Shown: positions 1 through 7,115 of the stretch, piece by piece
How positions within the stretch are numbered: position 1 is the first letter of the stretch
Layout: each line of letters opens with the position of its first letter
NCBI GenBank assembly: GCA_000437395.1
Contig: FR898180.1
Location: forward strand, 72,764-105,180
Source: Clostridium sp. CAG:288
GTDB lineage: Bacteria > Bacillota_I > Bacilli_A > RFN20 > CAG-288
Direction of reading: 5' to 3'
Length of the DNA stretch: 32,417 nt
Position numbers and translations under genes: made by a program
The notes under the pieces: model-generated
The model's database searches: none
The model's input: only the letters and a program-made list of their open reading frames with translations
What the model was told of the DNA's origin: nothing

Positions 1-363
1 CCAGTCATATGAAAAGCCACAATCTTGCAATTGTCTTCTAAAATTTGCAATATTGTCATTTGTAAATCCTTCTGGATGGTGACCAGTTTTAATAGCATAT
101 TGTTCAGCTGGTAAGCCAAAAGAATCAAATCCCATCGGATGTAAAACATTATATCCACAAGCTCTTTTATATCTTGCTACTGCATCAGTTGCAGTGTATC
201 CTTCAACGTGACCAACGTGTAAACCTTGAGCACTTGGATATGGGAACATATCTAGTACATAATACTTAGGTTTTGAAAAATCATATGCATCACATTTATA
301 AAGATCTGCATCTTTCCAGGCCTTTTGCCATTTCTTTTCTATTTTACTGGAATCATAACTCAT
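1..363 (-). CDS. leuS: Leucyl-tRNA synthetase, N-terminal part (cut by window edge)
   Basis: Only the first 121 codons are in the window; the frame runs off position 1. The translation starts MSYDSSKIEKKWQKAW and contains YYVLDMFPYPS, the HIGH-type motif LHVGHVEGYTATD and HPMGFDSFGLPAEQYA. These are diagnostic for the nucleotide-binding core of class Ia leucyl-tRNA synthetase, which charges tRNA-Leu in the cytoplasm. The ATG at 363 is supported by an AGGTG ribosome site seven bases upstream. The gene is divergent from rpsD and has its own strong promoter with a leader of only about 20 bases. There is therefore no room for the T-box riboswitch that often controls leuS in Bacillota. Confidence 0.95.
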   Translation of the reverse strand, partial: MSYDSSKIEKKWQKAWKDADLYKCDAYDFSKPKYYVLDMFPYPSAQGLHVGHVEGYTATDAVARYKRACGYNVLHPMGFDSFGLPAEQYAIKTGHHPEGFTNDNIANFRRQLQDCGFSYDW

Positions 364-390
364 ATAGACACCTCATTTATCAACTAACTA

Positions 391-419
391 AGTTTATATT
401 CATAGAGCATTTTTGTCAA
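391..419 (-). promoter_or_regulatory. leuS promoter, sigma-A type
   Basis: On the minus strand, TTGACA (414-419) is followed by a 17-bp spacer and TAAACT (391-396). The -35 is perfect and the -10 matches 4 of 6 bases. A start near 384 would leave about 20 untranslated bases before the leuS ATG. Confidence 0.7.
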
Positions 420-433
420 TAATTAGGCACTAA

Positions 434-455
434 AATAAAATATATATATTTTATT
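434..455. repeat. 22-bp perfect AT-only palindrome between leuS and rpsD
   Basis: AATAAAATATA at 434-444 is followed directly by its reverse complement at 445-455. It lies between the two divergent promoters, upstream of both -35 boxes. It could be an AT-rich upstream element, a protein site or chance in AT-rich DNA. It has no T-tract arrangement typical of a terminator. Confidence 0.45.
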
Positions 456-504
456 AAAATTACCACATAGTTTTAAAAATAAATCATAGATATAAATAAA
501 AGTC

Positions 505-533
505 TTGACTTATTTGCATAATTAGTGTATCTT
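505..533 (+). promoter_or_regulatory. rpsD promoter, sigma-A type
   Basis: TTGACT (505-510), a 17-bp spacer and TATCTT (528-533). Transcription would start near 540, just before the structured leader. This fits a strongly expressed ribosomal protein gene. Confidence 0.7.
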
Positions 534-537
534 TAAT

Positions 538-671
538 GAGCATGTGTAGCACATGAATATCTGCTCGACTGATGAACGACATCAAAAGTAGCCCAGCTAT
601 TAATGGTGAAGCCGTCCACCCGGAGCAAAGAGGATTCATGCCTAACTTGTAGAAAGAAAGGAGAAAAAAAC
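538..671 (+). promoter_or_regulatory. Structured 5' leader of rpsD, probable S4 autoregulatory RNA
   Basis: About 130 untranslated bases separate the promoter from the rpsD start. They can form several local helices: CATGTG/CACATG (541-546 with 550-555), GATG/CATC (571-574 with 580-583), TAGC/GCTA (589-592 with 596-599) and GGTG/CACC (605-608 with 617-620). In Bacillus the rpsD leader is known to bind S4 and repress its own translation, so the position and structure fit that role. I cannot match it to a covariance model here. An ATG at 603 in frame with rpsD lies inside the leader, has no good ribosome site and gives a non-S4 extension, so it is not the start. Confidence 0.55.
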
Positions 672-1280
672 ATGTCAAGATACACTGGACCATCATGGAA
701 GGTTTCACGTCGTTTAGGATATAGCGTCCTCGATACAGGTAAGGAACTCTCAAAGAGAGCTTATGCCCCAGGCCAACACGGAAACGATCGTAAAAAGAAA
801 GCTTCTGAATATGGAAAGCAATTAACAGAAAAACAAAAGTTAAGAGAAACATATGGTGTCAGCGAACGTCAATTCAGACGTTTATATCTCATTGCTAAGG
901 CTCAAGATGAAGTTACAGGTTTAGCTTTCATGAGAATCTTAGAAACAAGATTAGACAACGTAGTTTATCGCTTAGGTTTTGCACGTACCAGAAGAGCTGC
1001 AAGACAACTCGTCAACCATGGTCACGTTCTCGTTAATGGTAACAAAGTCGATATCCCATCATACTTATGTAAAGTTGGTGAAGTCGTCTCCCTTAGAGAA
1101 AAATCAATGAATCTTAAGGTTGTTACAGACGCTTTAGAAAATCAAGTTCAAACAGTTGCTTATGTTACAGTTGATAAAGAAAAACGTAGTGGTTCTTTAA
1201 CAAGATTACCAGAACGTAATGAATTAACATCTGAAATTAACGAAGCTGCTATCGTTGAATTCTACAACAGAAAGCTCTAA
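672..1280 (+). CDS. rpsD: 30S ribosomal protein S4 (uS4)
   Basis: The protein is 202 residues, the usual length for bacterial S4. It begins MSRYTGPSWKVSRRLGYSV and has KRAYAPGQHG and QFRRLYLIA, then the S4 RNA-binding domain at about residues 93-155, with LETRLDNVVYRLGFA, ARQLVNHGHVLVNG and PSYLCKVGEVVSL. S4 is a primary 16S rRNA-binding protein that nucleates assembly of the 30S body, and in Bacillota it represses its own synthesis. The ATG at 672 is chosen because AAAGGAG lies 9 bases upstream and the N-terminus matches the family. The gene forms its own transcription unit with promoter, leader and terminator. Its codons are less AT-biased than those of neighbouring genes, as expected for high expression. 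Confidence 0.98.
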   Translation: MSRYTGPSWKVSRRLGYSVLDTGKELSKRAYAPGQHGNDRKKKASEYGKQLTEKQKLRETYGVSERQFRRLYLIAKAQDEVTGLAFMRILETRLDNVVYRLGFARTRRAARQLVNHGHVLVNGNKVDIPSYLCKVGEVVSLREKSMNLKVVTDALENQVQTVAYVTVDKEKRSGSLTRLPERNELTSEINEAAIVEFYNRKL

Positions 1281-1294
1281 TCTTAAAAGAAATT

Positions 1295-1320
1295 AGTCGG
1301 AAGAAATTCCGACTTTTTTT
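1295..1320 (+). terminator. Intrinsic terminator of rpsD
   Basis: An 8-bp stem AGTCGGAA/TTCCGACT with a GAAA tetraloop is followed directly by a T-run, 15 bases after the rpsD stop. Confidence 0.92.
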
Positions 1321-1388
1321 GTATATAAATTTATAATAAAAAGTAGATTAATATTTAACTCTATTATCAAGCAAATATTTCTCTACTT

Positions 1389-2069
1389 TTACATATTTAG
1401 TCTTTCAATCAATATTTTATATTCATCCAAAGTTATAACTTTATCTTTCAATAATTGATTATAATGTTCCCTTCTTTTCATCTTTTCATCCTTTGGTAAA
1501 GAAGACAACGTATGCATAACAGGATTATTTGAATATGTTGAACGTGATTCTAACATATTCTTTTCTGCCCACAATTGCTCTGCTGATTTATAGCCATATA
1601 AGGTTTGAACACCATTTTGTGGTGCTAGTTTAACATCAAATTTAGCGGATTTATAATAAATAAGTTTTCTGGCATCTTCTTCTGTTAATGGAAATAACAT
1701 TTTTTTGCGCATATATTTTTTTAACATAATTCCTTCACAATTGAATGATATCGCAAAATGAATTAAAACAACAGTAATTATACCAATATAATTATATGGT
1801 TGAGACCATGGTCTTCTAAACAATAAAAGGAGCTTATTTATATAGACGAATGCATTAGGCTGAATAAAATTAATCTTATTAATAAGATCAGCTAAATATT
1901 GCATTCCAGGAATAGGCAAAAAGTAATAATACATTATCACTAAAAGTAAAAACGATAATACTTTACCACGACATAATAAATAAAATGGGCCAAAAAACAT
2001 ATAGAGCCATGAAAGCCCTACATATTTTTTCTTCTTATTTCCTAAAACGTCTGAAACAATAACTTTCAT
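1389..2069 (-). CDS. Unknown membrane protein with a SHOCT-like C-terminus
   Basis: I do not recognise a named family. The 226-residue protein starts with a short basic segment, then YVGLSWLYMFFGPFYLLCRGK and a hydrophobic stretch at about 36-52. Another hydrophobic segment lies near 93-112, followed by a basic run and a soluble tail. The pattern resembles small Bacillota membrane proteins of the DUF2628 style, in which a GxSWxxxFFGPF motif precedes membrane helices. The last 30 residues (EHYNQLLKDKVITLDEYKILIERL) resemble a SHOCT-type short helical tail. It looks monocistronic, between the rpsD terminator and the terminator of the lipoprotein gene upstream. No clear ribosome site precedes the ATG. 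Confidence 0.7.
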   Translation of the reverse strand: MKVIVSDVLGNKKKKYVGLSWLYMFFGPFYLLCRGKVLSFLLLVIMYYYFLPIPGMQYLADLINKINFIQPNAFVYINKLLLLFRRPWSQPYNYIGIITVVLIHFAISFNCEGIMLKKYMRKKMLFPLTEEDARKLIYYKSAKFDVKLAPQNGVQTLYGYKSAEQLWAEKNMLESRSTYSNNPVMHTLSSLPKDEKMKRREHYNQLLKDKVITLDEYKILIERLNM

Positions 2070-2108
2070 ATGAATGATTATAACTTATAGAAGTATATTT
2101 TTAAAGTC

Positions 2109-2150
2109 AAAAAAAGAGGTAGATTGATGCAAGCATCAACAAACTACCTC
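2109..2150 (-). terminator. Terminator of the 2160-3305 lipoprotein gene
   Basis: Nested inverted repeats GAGGTAG/CTACCTC (2116-2122 with 2144-2150) and TTGATGC/GCATCAA (2124-2130 with 2133-2139) form a long hairpin. On the minus strand it is followed by seven Ts (2109-2115). A T-rich run also follows on the plus strand, so it may work in both directions. Confidence 0.85.
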
Positions 2151-2159
2151 ATTATTTTT

Positions 2160-3305
2160 TTACTTATAGCTGTCTTTACGGACGTGTGTTAAGGATTCAA
2201 CAACAGAAGATGTGAAACCATTAACTGTGATTGAAACATCAGCAGCTAAATCTGAATCAGATGGCTTGTTGTCTTTACCGACTGCAGCGTTAAGAGCAGC
2301 AGCATCTTTACCAACAGCCCATGTTTCATAAGCAAGAGCTTGGACATTCCACTCGCCTTTTGTAGCTGTTCCTGCCATACCATACTTTTCGCCTAATTCT
2401 AACTTAGAAGCGATTGTACCAACAGCGCCAACTTCTGTAGCATATGTAACTGCGTTGTTTATACCTAATTTACCTTCAGTTGTAACTGGGATTTGATAGA
2501 CACTAACTTGTGTTGAAGCAACTTTAGAATCAGAAACAGCAGTTGCAGCCATTTCAACATTTAATTGCCAGTTGCCACTGTGATCGTTACTAATACCTGT
2601 TAAAACGATACCAGCACCAGCAACACCAGCTTCTTTAGCTTCGTATTCTTTTGCATGAGCTAAAGCAGATTCAATTGTCTTAGCTGTTGTATTAACTGTG
2701 ATTGAAGCATCAGCGGAAAGATCTGAACCATCTGCTGGTTTACCATTTGTACCAACTTGGGCTTTGAATTGATCAACTGTTAAACCGATAGCAACATTTT
2801 CGATTGCTGCAGCTTGGACATACCACTCGCCTTTTGTAGCTGTTCCTGCCATACCATAGTCTTCAAGAAGTTCCTTCTTAGAGGCAACAGCTTGACCTTC
2901 TGGTTTGTGTGAAGATGTGATTTGAGCCTTGCCAGCTGTAAATTCTAATTTAGCAGCTGTATCACCACTAGCAGCTGTGTAGGTGAGTGGGATTTGTAAC
3001 TCATCGATGTAAGCAGAAACGATTTTGTTTGTGCTATCAAAGATAACAGAAGCAACATAAACGTTTGCTTGTGTAATGACATCATTCTTATCAGTTTTAA
3101 AGTCAATAGATGTACCAAGGCCTTGTTTGTATGTGACCTTATCTGTTGTACTACTTATTGGAGTAGTACTTGAAGATACTGGTGATGGTGTAGAAGTACT
3201 TGTACTTGTATTACCTGTTGATGAAGTATTACCTGTTGTGTTACAAGAAACTAATAAACCAGCAATACCGACGATTGAAAGTGTTAAAAGCATTTTGTTT
3301 TTCAT
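2160..3305 (-). CDS. Surface lipoprotein with two tandem COG4939-like domains, flavin/electron-transfer locus
   Basis: The 381-residue protein has a signal peptide ending in the lipobox LLVSC (Cys21) and a Ser/Thr/Pro-rich tether to about residue 55. Two homologous domains follow, each with YGMAGTATKGEW (150-161 and 308-319), then a VGL/VGKD segment and a D-L-x-A-D-[AV]-S-I-T-V motif (about 195-204 and 352-361). This matches the membrane-anchored lipoprotein family often found beside ApbE, NusG-II and Gx-family genes, and it suggests a cell-surface redox or flavin-carrying protein analogous to Listeria PplA. The usual ApbE target motif D-x-x-T-G-A-T is not visible, so covalent FMN is not assured. 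It has its own promoter and terminator. The ribosome site AAGGAGG sits an unusually long 12 bases before the ATG. A 36-bp exact DNA repeat shows that the domain duplication is recent or was homogenised. Its codons are less AT-biased than those of neighbours. Confidence 0.75.
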   Translation of the reverse strand: MKNKMLLTLSIVGIAGLLVSCNTTGNTSSTGNTSTSTSTPSPVSSSTTPISSTTDKVTYKQGLGTSIDFKTDKNDVITQANVYVASVIFDSTNKIVSAYIDELQIPLTYTAASGDTAAKLEFTAGKAQITSSHKPEGQAVASKKELLEDYGMAGTATKGEWYVQAAAIENVAIGLTVDQFKAQVGTNGKPADGSDLSADASITVNTTAKTIESALAHAKEYEAKEAGVAGAGIVLTGISNDHSGNWQLNVEMAATAVSDSKVASTQVSVYQIPVTTEGKLGINNAVTYATEVGAVGTIASKLELGEKYGMAGTATKGEWNVQALAYETWAVGKDAAALNAAVGKDNKPSDSDLAADVSITVNGFTSSVVESLTHVRKDSYK

Positions 3306-3331
3306 AACTAAAACATTCCTCCTTTATTTGA

Positions 3332-3381
3332 ATGCTCATAAATTATAGCGAAATGAGCATAAATTGTAAATAACTTGTTAA
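3332..3381 (-). promoter_or_regulatory. Promoter and operator region of the duplicated-domain lipoprotein
   Basis: On the minus strand, TTTACA (3365-3370), a 17-bp spacer and TATAAT (3342-3347) form a near-consensus promoter. A perfect 8-bp inverted repeat ATGCTCAT/ATGAGCAT (3332-3339 and 3353-3360) flanks the -10. In the coding direction TTAACA-N5-TTTACA (3381-3376 and 3370-3365) overlaps the -35. This has the form of a PhoP/WalR-type direct repeat and could bind the response regulator encoded at 7112-7786. Confidence 0.65.
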
Positions 3382-3474
3382 TATTTATATTAAAAAGTTG
3401 CAAAGTATGCATGTTTTATGAAAATAACGCGCTCACTTTACAACTAATTAACAATAAAAAATCATGAATTAGGA

Positions 3475-3996
3475 TTAAGAAACTTTAAAATGATTTTTCT
3501 CTAATTGCTTAATCACCATAGCAGCTACAAATCCAATTAAAAATCCTGCAATAATACTAGGAATGAGAACCATAGGCAAATAAGTCATCATACCAATTTG
3601 CATATAAATAATAGCTGCCATTGCTACTTGACCAACAGCGTGGAAAATAGCAGAACATATTGATAATGTATAGACTGATGCTTTTTTCCAAATAGACAAA
3701 AGTAACGTTGCAATAGTAGATAATACAAAGCCGCCTACAGATATTAAAAAGCCGGTAGATAATAATCCAGTGGCTATAAGTCCAACTAGTAATACTCTTA
3801 ACGCACCTATATAAACATACTCTTTTCTTGAAAAATAATATAGTACTAAAAGGCTAATTAAATTTGCTAATCCTAATTTGACACCTGGAATAGGAATAAG
3901 TGGTGGAATCATGCTTTCTATATAGTGAAACAAGACACTTAAAGCTAGCATCATTGCTAAAAAAGAAAGTCTTTTTACCATGCTGCTTCGTCTCAT
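3475..3996 (-). CDS. Gx transporter family membrane protein, EetB-like (heptaprenyl diphosphate synthase component I family)
   Basis: The 173-residue protein is strongly hydrophobic, with about five membrane helices. It carries IPGVKLGLANLISLLVLYYF, an R-x-L-L-V-G segment and a Gly/Ser-rich region, hallmarks of the PF07456 family. In Listeria and lactobacilli a member of this family is EetB, part of the flavin-based extracellular electron transfer locus; its biochemical role there is unsettled. Here it is the last gene of the operon starting with the response regulator. It overlaps the NusG-II gene by ATGA, and GAGGTGGAG lies just upstream, so the two are probably translationally coupled. A second possible start is Met6. 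The old name as a prenyl synthase subunit is doubtful in this context. Confidence 0.85.
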   Translation of the reverse strand: MRRSSMVKRLSFLAMMLALSVLFHYIESMIPPLIPIPGVKLGLANLISLLVLYYFSRKEYVYIGALRVLLVGLIATGLLSTGFLISVGGFVLSTIATLLLSIWKKASVYTLSICSAIFHAVGQVAMAAIIYMQIGMMTYLPMVLIPSIIAGFLIGFVAAMVIKQLEKNHFKVS

Positions 3997-4412
3997 AACT
4001 CCACCTCTGTATAATAGATAGTTCCAATAGGTGGTGCATCAAAATCAGATTTTCCCTCAACTATTAAATAAACATCATTTGGCAAGCAGGTTATCATCCA
4101 TCCAGGTGTTTTAACCCATCCTTGTTTAGAACAAGTATGAATCGGTGATTGCTCTTTAGCAACTCTAACCTGGCCATCTTTAACTTCTATTATAAGTTCT
4201 CCTAAAAGATTTGGATAATCTTCTGGTTCCATAACAAAAGTACTATCTTCTTTTAAATTTAAAGTTGTTATCTTTTCACTGTGGTAATAGACAGATACTG
4301 AAGCTCCTTCTTCATCGTTTAAGTAAAAAAGTGCAGTAAAAATACCAGAAGCTATAATTAAGCTTCCTATAACAATATAGTCAATAACAGAATTCTTTAA
4401 ATTAAACTTCAT
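3993..4412 (-). CDS. NusG domain II-containing membrane protein, EetA-like
   Basis: The 139-residue protein has one N-terminal membrane helix (about residues 10-31). An extracytoplasmic domain follows with VKDGQVRVAKEQSPIHTCSKQGW and PGWMITCLPNDVYLIVEG. This is the conserved core of the NusG_II family, including its two cysteines. A protein of this family next to a Gx-family gene is the EetA/EetB arrangement of extracellular electron transfer loci. The exact function is unknown; a role in handling flavin or electron carriers at the membrane is inferred from the neighbours. It starts 25 bases after the ApbE stop with only a weak ribosome site and overlaps the Gx gene by four bases. Confidence 0.85.
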   Translation of the reverse strand: MKFNLKNSVIDYIVIGSLIIASGIFTALFYLNDEEGASVSVYYHSEKITTLNLKEDSTFVMEPEDYPNLLGELIIEVKDGQVRVAKEQSPIHTCSKQGWVKTPGWMITCLPNDVYLIVEGKSDFDAPPIGTIYYTEVEL

Positions 4413-4437
4413 TCTTATATTATCTACTATTTAGCAA

Positions 4438-5868
4438 TTATAAATCAATAATATTTAGTTTTGTTGTGTTTGAATTGGTCGAGAAATTCTTTTTATATCC
4501 ACTAGTTAAATAACAATTAATACTATTTGCATCAACTTCTTCGAATAATCCAATATTAATACTAACATTTGTATTATAAATATTTGAAAAATAATTGTTT
4601 ATATCTTCGATATATTTCTTAACATCTTCAATTTTTAAATTCATAAGTGTAGTTGAGATAGCATCAGCAAAACCAGCACTTACATTTGAAGATTCAACAG
4701 AAACAGATCTATAGTAATTGTTAGAAAATCCTGTCGTTGGATCAATAATATGGTGTCTTCTAATAACAGTTCCATCTAATAATGTATAATCTCTTCCACG
4801 TTGTTGATCACCGGAAGTTGTATAATTTGACTGACCCTTCATTGAATATCTTCCAATAGATTCATTTCTCTTAAGTGGATTAGTCATACTAATTCTCCAA
4901 CTCGAATCTATATAACTATCGCCTAAACTTACTATTGAAGAACCACCACCATAAATTAATCCTTTTGTATAGCCCGCCTTTATTAGTTCATCTTTAACAA
5001 TCTCAGTTGCAAAGCCTTTGCCTATTGCACCTAGTGTTATTGACATAGATTCTTTGTCATTATATTTATTAAATTTTGCAAAGTATTTGTCGCCTTCGTG
5101 TCTCAAAGTTAAAATCTTATCAAATTCTTCAGCAATATTATCAACTGGTGAAAAATCAGGAATACTATTTAAAGCTTTTGAAAAATTATCACTATTTTGT
5201 TTAACTCCATTATATACATATTCATCAACTCTATTATCTAATTCTGGAGTGTGATTTTCTAAAAATTCTGCATAGTTAGATGGGTCAATTTGAGCAGCAA
5301 CTTCATCGTCTTTTGCAGCAGCGATTAAATTATTCCAAAAGTTAGATAAATCACCGATAAATATATTAAATTTACCACGACTTAAAACTGTCATAGTTTT
5401 AGATTCTTCTAGCACATCATAAAGCAACTTATCAATTTCAATTTCTTCTTTACCATAGTTAGAATTAAGCATATGTAAATTATTAATTCTAGTTTGTCCA
5501 TCAACGTCTAAATAATAGTAATTTGAATCAAATAATGCATGCATTTTTGAAATCGATTTACCAAATATAGTTTCAATATTAACGATATCTTGAGTAGATA
5601 ATCTGTCAGCAGAATATCTTATAAAAAGCGATGTATCAAACGGATCAAAAGTAGAAAACTGCGATTTAACTTTTAAGTTGTTGCAAATATCATAATAGTA
5701 ATTTGCATTATCGTACATAACTGTTGTACAAACATTTGATTTTAAAGTAGTTCCATAGTCGGAGTGATCTAAATATTTAATTTCTTTCTTGTTATTGCAT
5801 GATGATAATCCAATTGCAAACGTAGATAACAAAGAAAAAACTAGAGTTTTCGTAATTATTGTTTTCAT
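4438..5868 (-). CDS. apbE: FAD:protein FMN transferase (ApbE family), lipoprotein
   Basis: The 476-residue protein has a signal peptide and lipobox IGLSSC (Cys24), so it is anchored outside the membrane. ApbE landmarks are present in order: LGAIGKGFATE (279-289), YGGGSS (306-311), TTSGDQQR (350-357), HHIIDPTTG (372-380) and ADAISTTLM (401-409). These include the Asp/Thr residues that bind Mg2+ in the family. The enzyme transfers FMN from FAD onto Thr/Ser of secreted or membrane redox proteins; the Listeria counterpart is FmnB. It is longer than typical ApbE (about 330 residues), with insertions around 60-150 and 190-260. It is preceded by AAAGGAG and starts 11 bases after the kinase stop, so it belongs to the same transcript as the two-component pair. 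Confidence 0.93.
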   Translation of the reverse strand: MKTIITKTLVFSLLSTFAIGLSSCNNKKEIKYLDHSDYGTTLKSNVCTTVMYDNANYYYDICNNLKVKSQFSTFDPFDTSLFIRYSADRLSTQDIVNIETIFGKSISKMHALFDSNYYYLDVDGQTRINNLHMLNSNYGKEEIEIDKLLYDVLEESKTMTVLSRGKFNIFIGDLSNFWNNLIAAAKDDEVAAQIDPSNYAEFLENHTPELDNRVDEYVYNGVKQNSDNFSKALNSIPDFSPVDNIAEEFDKILTLRHEGDKYFAKFNKYNDKESMSITLGAIGKGFATEIVKDELIKAGYTKGLIYGGGSSIVSLGDSYIDSSWRISMTNPLKRNESIGRYSMKGQSNYTTSGDQQRGRDYTLLDGTVIRRHHIIDPTTGFSNNYYRSVSVESSNVSAGFADAISTTLMNLKIEDVKKYIEDINNYFSNIYNTNVSINIGLFEEVDANSINCYLTSGYKKNFSTNSNTTKLNIIDL

Positions 5869-5879
5869 TTTTTCTCCTT

Positions 5880-7115
5880 TTATTTGAACTTAACTGTAAA
5901 CGTTGTTCCTTTTTTTAATTTACTTTCAACGAATAGACCAAAATTGTATTGAGAGCAAATATGTTTTACAATAGCTAATCCCAACCCACTTCCTTCTTCG
6001 CTTAATACTGAATACGATCTGAAGAAGCGTTCGAAAATTTTCTTTTGGTCCGATTCAGAAATACCAATTCCTGTATCTTTTATAATAAATTCTGATTCTG
6101 TTAAAGTAATTGAAATACTGCCACCTTGCACATTATATTTTATAGCATTTTCAATAAGGTTATTCAAAAGTGAATAAGCATGACTTTCATTCATAACTGC
6201 AAAAGCTTTTTCGTCTAGCTTCATTTTAACCTTAATATTTTTATTCTTAATTTTTAAAGAATCATTATCAATTAAATCTGTAATAATTTTTGCTAAATAT
6301 ACATCACTTATAACAGAATCAAGATTACCTTCAATTCTAGAAAGTTCAAGCATTTCTTTGACGATTTCATTCATTCTTTTAGCTTCTTTAATAGTTAAAG
6401 AACAATAATCTTCAATTTCTTTTATGTCTGTAACTAAGCCACAACTAATTAATTGTTGGTAACCTATTATTGTTGTTAATGGACTTTTCAATTCATGAGA
6501 AGCGTTAGAAATAAACTTTTGTTTTAAAGCGCTAGCATCTGCTAAATCAGTAATATCAGTGTAAATAATTGCTAGTTTTAAATCTTGACTAGCCTTGCCT
6601 TTAGCATTCGACTTTAAATCGTTAAAACCTAATCTAAAAGTTTTTTTACCTATTGAAAGTTCATAATCTTTAACACTTTCGCCTCTTAAGGCTTTATCAA
6701 TATAGTTAATAATTATCTCTTTATCAAATATTACATCGCATTGTTTGCCTAAATAATCTTGATATTTTTTATCAAATAGGCAAGCCACTTTGTCATTTAT
6801 AATAATGATGTTTTTATTGGAATCTAAAACTACAATTCCTTGTGACATGTTATTTAAAATGTATGAAAGACGAGCTTTTTCCTTTTCAAGTTTATCTGTG
6901 TTTTCATCTAAAGAAGAAGAAAGTCTTGTTATTTGTTTGGTAAAAATAAGTAAGTTGATATAAACAATAAGTCCAACAATGATACTAGCAAAAATTACAA
7001 TTAAAATATAAGTTAACTTTAATTCTTTTACTAAATATAAAACAAACAAAAAAACTGCACTACAAAAAATAGTGACAGTTAAAGATATAACGATATTTTT
7101 CAAATTTTTACTCAT
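5880..7115 (-). CDS. Sensor histidine kinase (PhoR/WalK type)
   Basis: The 411-residue kinase has two membrane helices (about 9-29 and 34-57) with almost no extracellular loop. It has a coiled linker, a PAS domain (about 80-190), a HisKA domain with FISNASHELKSPLTT (phospho-His207), and an ATPase domain with N-box NLIENAIKYN (319-328), G1 KDTGIGIS and G2 GSGLGLAIVKH. The very short external loop suggests that the signal is sensed in or under the membrane, or by the PAS domain, perhaps a redox or flavin cue. Its ATG overlaps the response regulator stop by four bases, and apbE follows after 11 bases. The pair therefore probably controls the flavinylation genes on the same transcript. Confidence 0.95.
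   Translation of the reverse strand: MSKNLKNIVISLTVTIFCSAVFLFVLYLVKELKLTYILIVIFASIIVGLIVYINLLIFTKQITRLSSSLDENTDKLEKEKARLSYILNNMSQGIVVLDSNKNIIIINDKVACLFDKKYQDYLGKQCDVIFDKEIIINYIDKALRGESVKDYELSIGKKTFRLGFNDLKSNAKGKASQDLKLAIIYTDITDLADASALKQKFISNASHELKSPLTTIIGYQQLISCGLVTDIKEIEDYCSLTIKEAKRMNEIVKEMLELSRIEGNLDSVISDVYLAKIITDLIDNDSLKIKNKNIKVKMKLDEKAFAVMNESHAYSLLNNLIENAIKYNVQGGSISITLTESEFIIKDTGIGISESDQKKIFERFFRSYSVLSEEGSGLGLAIVKHICSQYNFGLFVESKLKKGTTFTVKFK

Noticed and set aside
603..671. Extension of rpsD to an upstream in-frame ATG
   Set aside because: The added residues do not match S4, there is no good ribosome site, and the stretch lies in the structured leader; 672 has a proper ribosome site.
3076..3348. 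Open frame on the plus strand over the start of the lipoprotein gene
   Set aside because: It is antisense to the Ser/Thr-rich tether, with a Val/Leu-rich translation caused by the repeated codons on the other strand and no ribosome site.
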